Part shown: piece after piece, positions 57,166-64,000 of the stretch
Position numbering within the stretch: the first letter of the stretch is position 1
Layout: each line of letters begins with the position of its first letter
Source of the DNA: Carettochelys insculpta
Taxonomy: Eukaryota > Chordata > Testudines > Carettochelyidae
Assembly: GCF_033958435.1 (NCBI RefSeq)
Contig: NC_134138.1
Coordinates: 264,717,798-264,781,797 of the forward strand
DNA length: 64,000 nucleotides
Direction of reading: 5' to 3'
The notes under the pieces: generated by a model
What the model saw: only the letters and a program-made list of their open reading frames with translations
Told to the model about the DNA's origin: nothing
Databases searched by the model: none
Translations under genes and position numbers: made by a program

Positions 57166-58394
57166 TTTGGTTTTAAGAAGAGTAAAAGAGGTAAAATCAT
57201 GGCCCTGCTGATTTTGAATTGAATGGGTCCAGAATTTCATCCAAGTTCAAACAGCAAAATTAGGTAAGCATGATGACATGCAGTACATACAGGACATTAA
57301 TGGGAGAAGTTCTGCCTTAAGTTATGCTAGTGTAAATCCTGTGACATTAATGGTGTTATTCCAAGTTTACAGTAGTAGAACAGAGCAGACTCTTTCTCAA
57401 TAGACCTGCATGGCTTTAAGTGGAGGAAGTTACAGAAGTGTTTTGGCCTTCAGCTTTTATTATTGCACTGATTGCAGCAAAAACAGAAAAGGGCCAACAA
57501 AGATTCCATTACAAGAAAACAATTCCAGCTCACCTGGGGCTCTGCAAAAAGGAGTGTTTTTCCACTGTTGCAATGAAATTAGCTCCAAACCTCTGAAAAA
57601 CCTTGTTAAGCCTAGGCTTCAAATGTGTTTGCCAGCATCTTAAGCTAACACCTTTTTCTCTTTGTCAAGATACACAGAGTAATTTCTGCCAACTATACAG
57701 TAGCAAAGAGAGAAGCAAGTGGAAAACATTTCTGAAAGCCCTTTTCAGGGCTACAAGCCCCACCATGTGAAGTTTGCATAAAGCAATGGGTATGCATCAA
57801 GCAGTAGACATTATATCTTAGCAGTAATGTCAGCTTTTGAGAAGCAGCAAGTGATGCAGTGAGGTGAAATGCCTTTAACCTGGCACCAGACTATCTACTT
57901 TCTCAATTTCAGTGCAATGGAATATAAAAGATAAAACCACTTTTGGGTAAGTGCAAAAATGAACAAAAAATCCTGTGCTTGAAGACGGCTCAGGTGGCCC
58001 TAAAATTCTACCCAAGAGGTAAAATAACACCATTTCAAGACCTGTTGGGCAGCTATTTCTGCCTCATTTCATGCATTGGGACTGCACTGTGCCCAGTTTA
58101 ATGATTTTGTATGAAAATTAACGTGAGCTTTTGTGAGGAAAAAACAACTCTGAAGCAATGTAACTGATGTGACAATTTGCAATCTGGTCATAGGATGCTG
58201 TACACAAATGTAGCTTTCATTCAGATCACCACTAGAATTATCAGACTTGTGTGCATCCATTAGACCACTGATACTATTAAGATTTGTTGTTTGTCTAATA
58301 GTAGGACCGAGGGATCTCACTGTGCCAGGTAGTTTATAGACATGTTGTAAAACACAGTTTCTACCCTCTAGCACCACACAAGTTAAATAGACAA
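57166..58394. other. Non-coding DNA, nothing recognised
   Basis: No supported feature. Confidence 0.4.
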
Positions 58395-58530
58395 GACAAA
58401 GCATGCTCAGAAACACAGAAGTGAAAGGACATGCTCATAGTCCCATAGAGGGTCAGTGGCAGAATGGGGCACAGAATCCTAGCCTTGCAAATTCCAATCA
58501 CCAACCCTGTCTACTAGACCAGTGTTTTTC
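58395..58530 (-). mobile_element. MIR-like SINE, reverse
   Basis: GACATGCTCATAGTCCCATA, GAGGGTCAGTGGCAGAATGG, CAGAATCCTAGCCTTGCAAA and CTGTCTACTAGACC match the reverse MIR order (core, then tRNA-like head). Confidence 0.7.
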
Positions 58531-59051
58531 ATTGACAGTTTGGCAACACAGCAAGTAAGTCCCTGCAATCAAAAATGGGCAAGAAACACTGCAACACACC
58601 ATGTGTCTCACACAAGAGTCCCCCAAAACCTGTCTTATATGAGCTTCTGTCTAGATCGGTTGTTCCACAGCACTCTGGAATGATGAAGGCACAAGAAACA
58701 CACTCTGCTCACAGTGAACCTGCCGCTTTATTCAGCTCCATAACAAATAATGGGGTGGGAATGTCTCCCACTCTCTGAACAAGAAGTAAGGGAAGAGGCC
58801 AAGCATGCTCCATCCTATAATATTCTGCACAACCCATTTAACCCCATGGTTGAACACTTTACTACAAACTTTACCCTTTCTATACTGGGGAGGCCCAGAA
58901 CTGGATGCAATAATCCAGTGTGGCCTCACCAGTGGCGAATACAGGGGAATAATAAATTCTCTACATCAGCTAGAAATGCTTCTCCTATTCCACCCCAATA
59001 TGACATTAGCCTTCTTGGCTACAAGGGCACACTGTTTTCATGAATTTTGAG
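58531..59051. other. Non-coding DNA; possible LINE remnant at 58860-59040
   Basis: CTGGATGCAATAATCCAGTG TGGCCTCACCAG and CTTGGCTACAAGGGCACACT are phrases found inside CR1-type LINEs (reverse orientation of ORF2), but the stretch is short and I cannot set ends. Confidence 0.45.
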
Positions 59052-59271
59052 AAGTAAAGGGACTTTGAAGTAGTGCGGACACTTCAAAGTACCCACAGCT
59101 GACCCATAGCTACATGCAAGCCAGCACTTCGTAGTTTCACACTTCAAAGTTGCCACAGGGGAGATTTAGCTTAATAAGTGCTGCATATGCACCGCAGCAC
59201 TTCATTAGTAATCTCCCAAACCCGTAATTACCATGCCCCCTTTGAAGTTGGGGGCTAGTCTAGACACAGCC
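59052..59271. mobile_element. MITE, CTACACTAGCCC family, diverged, partial
   Basis: CACTTCAAAGTACCC, CAGCACTTCATTAGTAA and TTGGGGGCTAGTCTAGACAC, ending AGCC, match the right half of the 25559-25945 element. The left terminus is not visible. Confidence 0.65.
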
Positions 59272-59337
59272 AAAATGTTGGACTTCTAGAGAAGGTACAT
59301 GAATTCCTGTGGCGTTCACCCATATGTCTTATAAATA

Positions 59338-59644
59338 CAGGTTGAATCTCTCTCATGAAGCAGTATCTGTAATCTGCCATGATTTTAGTTAGCCAGATGA
59401 TCACTTATCATGGTGGTGGCCAAGTTTCCCATGGTCCCATAAGGTTTGTTTCCAGCCACCAGTCCTGGCTTTCAGAGTTCTGTGCTGTTATTTAGCTGTA
59501 ATTTACCCCTGAATGTCTTCCAAGAGCCCAGTAGGCAGTGAAAATGTAGGTAATGCTGCTAGACAGTATTGATCTCCCCTGGCAAATTCTCTTGGTCAAC
59601 ACTGGTAAGGTGCTGAGGGTGCTCGACTAGACAGTTGCAACCTG
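59338..59644 (-). mobile_element. MITE, CAGGTTGAACC (Tigger-like) family, copy 3
   Basis: The ends are CAGGTTGAATCTCTCTCATG and GACAGTTGCAACCTG, flanked by intact TA on both sides (59336-59337; 59645-59646). Reversed, the interior matches copy 2, for example GCCAAGTTTCCCATGGTCCC against GGGACCCAAGAAACTTGGCC. Confidence 0.87.
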
Positions 59645-60035
59645 TACCACATAATATATGCAATAATTGCTCACAAATACTACATGGAAGACATTGTATG
59701 TCTTAAGGATTTTACCTTGCACTTTCTGTACACATTTTGTTGGGCTACACCTCATTTACCTTATAATTATAGAAAGAGATTTTATTGAGTTATTCCCCTA
59801 CTTTGTAACTTAAAAAAAACTTTGTGGTTTACCACTAAGGCTTGAAAAATGGTGAAAGACAAGACATTTACATCACCTACTGTAACTAAAAGTTCAAAGC
59901 CATCCCCAACATCCGTGTGTTGGGTTGCAAGATGAGACCATCTTTAGAGGATAAGTGAAGGTGGTTGCTGAAAATCTAACAGAGGGAGAAACTGGGAGGA
60001 AACTAGATGCATAATCTTCTTATATAAAGTCCAGG

Positions 60036-60368
60036 CTAACTGATATACTTTGACTTGCTCCTCCTCGGACCACTGTACCTGGGGGCTGGTACATGTGTCC
60101 TTTGAGAAAGACCAGCGGGAGGTGGATAGGGATTAAACATATGCTGGCTGTAGCCATTAGCTTTCAGCAGCCCCAAAGAGGCAGCTGCATCCATCGAATG
60201 GTTCTGATGCACTTTGTGGTGGTGGAGTCCATCTGCTTTCACCCCATTGACATGCCCCTGAGTGGAACCCCCTCAATCAGCAAAGCTTTTGGCTCCAGGA
60301 TTAGGCCCATAGCATTGTGTGTTACCATGTAAGCCTGTTTTAGCCATTAAACATAAGCACTCATTAGA
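60036..60368 (-). pseudogene. Unassigned coding-like segment with one internal stop
   Basis: On the minus strand, 110 codons from 60368 to a TAG at 60036 are open except for one TGA at 60275-60273. The product has coherent composition rich in His, Gly, Pro, Asn and Lys (HGNTQCYGPNPGAKSFAD; VNGVKADGLHHHKVHQNHS; KANGYSQHMFNPYPPPAGL; RSKSKY). A pyrimidine-rich tract with AG (TTTTATTTTGTTTTAG) ends at 60369, in phase with the frame. I do not recognise the protein. It may be a fragment of a retrocopy or a relic exon. It could also be chance, since the region is short. Confidence 0.35.
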
Positions 60369-60388
60369 CTAAAACAAAATAAAATCAC

Positions 60389-61518
60389 TTCTTCAGGCAC
60401 CCCTGACAATATCTTTTGTGGTATTGTCTTTACAGAGCTGCTGCTAATGTTAAAAGTTACTGATGATCAGGGATGCATAAAAGAATTGGTATGTAAATGT
60501 GGTATTATAGTGTGAATGCTTAAAATGCACATAGTAACACCCAGTTCAGTACTAAAATTTATAATGACTCAACTGAATCCTTTTAAAAAGCAGGGCATAT
60601 TATCTCTCAATACCTAACTAATTTGAGTGAGTCATTACAGAGATATTTTAGTGGTCTTACAAGTGAATTGCAAGAGGATGAGAAAACCCACAGTGTGTGA
60701 AAGAAGTTCAGCATTTCTAGAATTTGCACAGAGAGTGAGAAGGAAGCACCAGGACTTTCTGAGAAACAAATTTTCATTGCACCAAGGCCAGCAAATGGAG
60801 TAACAGCCATTGTATTATTTATCAGCTGAATGAAGTATAAAATGGAGTGCTGATCATAGAACAGTTATGAAGAAAAAAAAACAAGACAGACAAATGTGGC
60901 TTCTTTCATCTTTCCAAAACTGTTTATTAAAAAGGAATTCTTTCAAACATCCTCTACTGACTAAAAGGTACAGATCATAATGAGCCTTAGCCAAAGCTAA
61001 ATGAAAAGACTTTCATTGATTCAATGGATCAGGCCCATAGCTGCCACTTTGAAACAAAAGCTCGTCTAGATTTGTTTCCCCACCACAGGGAAGATCAACA
61101 AAGACTAATTTGAACTGTGATGTTATAATGAATTCTAAGGAATTCATCATACTAACGGAATAAGAGGGCTTTCAGTACAGAGACATGCCATCTTATTCTA
61201 ACTAACATTAAAGGAACACAGACCAATTCTTTTATTCCAAAAGTGTAAAAGTTTTTATGCAGTTGAAGTTGTACATTGTGATAAGAAATATGGTGTTTGC
61301 TAATTACAATCTATCTGAAAAAGGAGAAAACATTGATCCTCTAGCGATTAATTATTCAAAATGAAAATCAATCAATTACAAGACCCTAGAAGTACATATT
61401 GGCACTCAACAATTAAAACACATATACTTCTCATTCTATAAAAAAACCCTTTAAGTGCTTTGTTCAGCATGTTATATTTTGAATTAATCTGTGCAGGAAG
61501 GACTGAAGAAACTTTACA
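60389..61518. other. AT-rich DNA, nothing recognised
   Basis: No supported feature. Confidence 0.4.
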
Positions 61519-61612
61519 TACCAAAGCTTCCTTAGAAAAATCACAGTTCCGAGAGGAGAAGCCGGAATGAAGACAATGTCATAATGTCACAGCTTGAAAT
61601 TTAGAGTTCAGC
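61519..61612 (+). repeat. Local duplicate, copy 1
   Basis: CCAAAGCTTCCTTAGAAAAA, TCACAGTTCCGAGAGGAGAA and GAATGAAGACAATG, then ATGTCACAGCTTGAAA, are nearly repeated in direct orientation at 63135-63215. Confidence 0.85.
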
Positions 61613-63134
61613 TTGTGTGCATGGAAAGTTCATAGCAAAAGATGGAGTCTTAGCTCACATGCTCTTATCATGTGTCCTTACCTGTTTTGCTGCCTCATAG
61701 GAGCAGCCATTGACTCCATGCTGTCAGAGGTGGTCTTGGAAAGAACTCACCAACGAACTGATTCCCGTCAAAGGTTCATTATCACATAGATGTCCCATCA
61801 ACCGGTGATGGCTAGTCTGAATATAAATTTGTTTGGGTGCAGGGTGTCACCCAAGAAAACAATGCATATCTGAGGTACATATACATAGCAAATATTCATA
61901 ATGTCAGACATAAAGGTGGTATATTTGCATACGTAGCACATTAGTTTACCATCCATACCTTACATGACATTCTTTGTATCAGATCTAGTGCAACTGTTCC
62001 ACAGTAATGCTACATTAGTGATTGTAGCAGTAGTGTACCTCTGGTTATTCTTTTTGTACAACATCACAGGATCCACTGTTCATAATTTATATTGTAGTAG
62101 TGCCAGACCTCCTTGTCAGGATTGAGACTCATTGGATTTGTACAGCATCTACCACAAAAGGAGAAGAGGGCACATCTCTGAAGAGCTTGCACTCCTGTTA
62201 TTATTATACAATGTTAATATCAATTCTAGCAAGTAAGTGTAGTCTGAGAGTCTAGATTCACCAAAGTTTCTTAATGGAATAATAATTTAAAATATATGTT
62301 TCAGTTAAGAAAACTGTGTGCCTCCTAAGCTGTGGGCTCCCTCAACAAACTTTTAAAATACATACTTTAAAATAAATGAACTCCAGCAATTATCCATAGG
62401 GAGCACTCTATAAAGATGCAGACATTTGGAAAGAATGTGGTAAGTCTCTAAGAAAATCAGTCAGAATCCACTTGCAGGCACAGCCCCTCTACCAGTCACC
62501 ATTGGGCCCAGGAGAAGGATAGGCCTTGCAATGTGTCCTTAAGGCATCTTGGCAAGTACAGATCATAGAAAGGGTTTGAATTCACATACAAGGAACTCAA
62601 CTCACATAAACACACAAATGGTTCCAAAGGCATCACAGAACAGAGCTTCTGAGTAATCAGCTGCAGATTTACTAGTATTTGTGTCTCTTTCTGGTTGGCT
62701 CTTAACAGAGTTACAAAACTGGTGGATGAAACCACTGCACTTACATGAGTTCTTATCCTGCAGCAAGTCCCATACCAGCAGCAAAATCTTGCATCTATGT
62801 GGCATCCTACTGATTTCAGTGGAGTCTGCCCATGTGGAACTTCTTCCAGAACTCTGGTCTTAGTTCCACTCTAGTAAGTTGCATTATTACAGTAATTGAA
62901 CCTCTTCAGTATGATGCACAAGAAAGGACAACTCCAACTGACTTTGTCCTCTAGGCATCAGTCAAACCCTTTATTCTGACACTGCGTTTCATTCAAAATT
63001 ATAAAGTGGAGAACCATACACATTACAACAGATTTTCAGAATTGGAAGGTGTGGATAATAGCAGTGATGTTAAACCTGCTGATTTGCAATGTCTCTCTGG
63101 TTCATCCAAGCAGGCTGGGCTTATTCAGTTATTT
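61613..63134. other. Non-coding DNA between the two duplicates
   Basis: Nothing else is recognised. The similarity between duplicates does not extend into this interval. Confidence 0.4.
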
Positions 63135-63215
63135 TACAAAGCTTCCTTAGAAAAATCACAGTTCAGAGAGGAGAAGCAAGAATGAAGACAAAGCAGTGAT
63201 GTCACAGCTTAAAAC
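63135..63215 (+). repeat. Local duplicate, copy 2
   Basis: ACAAAGCTTCCTTAGAAAAA, TCACAGTTCAGAGAGGAGAA, GAATGAAGACAAAG and GATGTCACAGCTTAAAA match copy 1 with a few substitutions and a short indel. Confidence 0.85.
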
Positions 63216-64000
63216 AGGAGTCATTTTTCTATAGTTTTATTTTTAATTGGGTACCAAAAATTATTTATTCACATATTTTTCCAAAGCAATTTTTATCTGT
63301 TATCTCTGAAAGCTAAAATACAATATATGGAATCACTGTGAACTCAATAAACTTGACTGAATGGGGCTGAAGCTTGCAACTGAATTGAAAGATCTATGCA
63401 CTTTAAATGCCTATTACGGAACAGAAAGGGAAAAGTAATCATCCCTGACAATCTGATTTGAGGTTAAACCGTGTAGTCATAAATCATGACTTTTGAGATC
63501 GTATCTGGATAAAACCAAGAAAACAAGGCTTGTGAAATGGCAAGAAATGTGTTTCACTTGTTTGCCTATCTGCAGAACACTCAAATTACACAGATTTTTC
63601 TTTCTAGACTTGTAGTATTTTCCAAAAACAATAGATATAAATATTTTATATAAATGCTCATTTGACATTCTGTTTTAGAGTTTAGCTAGACTGTGGGGTA
63701 AAGCAGAAAAGCCACATTCATGGAGGTTTGTTGTGTTTGTTTATTCTTTTTACAAGGCCAGTGAAATGTTAAGATAAAAATCAATTTATTTTTGTGGGTG
63801 GAGATGGTCTTTTTCCCCCCTTCCATTTGTATTTTTTTGTTTTCATCAAGTTTTTCCCTCCAGGTGGATCTTCTCTGGCAAATGAAATTCCTCAGTTTCC
63901 GATCTGACCTGTCTAAAGTAACTTTTATGGTCCCCTCATTGTAGCAGCTAAGCACCTCATGGTCTTCAATTTATTTACCCTCACAAGAACCCTGTGAAGT
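63216..64000. other. AT-rich DNA, nothing recognised
   Basis: No supported feature to the window end. Confidence 0.4.

Noticed and set aside
1..64000. CRISPR array, prokaryotic operons, phage or integrative element
   Set aside because: Repeat types, splice signal and composition are vertebrate. No regularly spaced short repeats or ribosome-binding-site-led gene clusters exist.

Overview
This window looks like vertebrate nuclear DNA, most likely from a turtle and probably a cryptodire. The evidence is the repeat content: a tRNA-headed SINE of the turtle pol III type, several CR1 LINE 3' ends (some ending in TTCTATGA-like or TTCTTATG-like direct repeats), MIR-type CORE-SINEs, many fold-back DNA-transposon remnants, and a DIRS-type retrotransposon. 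I see no bacterial, plasmid or phage features, no CRISPR array and no operons.

Layout. Bases 1 to about 5455 are a minus-strand DIRS-like tyrosine-recombinase retrotransposon, cut by the left window edge. Its parts run right to left: a GC-rich noncoding end, a Pro/Ala/Ser/Gln-rich ORF carrying three in-frame ~315-bp tandem repeats, gag-like remains, reverse transcriptase, RNase H, and tyrosine recombinase. Reading frames are broken in many places. From 5.5 to 45 kb the DNA is AT-rich and non-coding. It is studded with CR1 pieces, SINEs, MITE-like fold-back elements (families with TGA, TCA or ACA 3-bp flanking duplications; a TA-flanked CAGGTTGAACC family; a hAT-like element with another element nested inside it) and seven copies of a ~90-bp dispersed repeat.

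The only host protein-coding exon I can support is at 45570-45629, minus strand, inside a strong CpG island (about 45.07-46.27 kb). It encodes a 20-residue N-terminus starting MNQTAGVSN and ends in a GT splice donor. I recognise this as the alternative first coding exon of DPP6 (the DPP6a variant), a Kv4 potassium-channel auxiliary subunit. DNA left of the exon is then expected to be intron 1 of that transcript, and DNA right of it 5' UTR, promoter and upstream sequence. From 46.3 to 64 kb there is again AT-rich non-coding DNA with CR1, MIR and MITE remnants, plus one unassigned coding-like stretch (60036-60368, minus) with a single internal stop codon.

I found no evidence of a new multi-gene system. 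The points most worth checking are the DPP6a exon, the DIRS element with its in-frame minisatellite, the unassigned coding-like segment, and several nested or duplicated repeats that allow relative dating.
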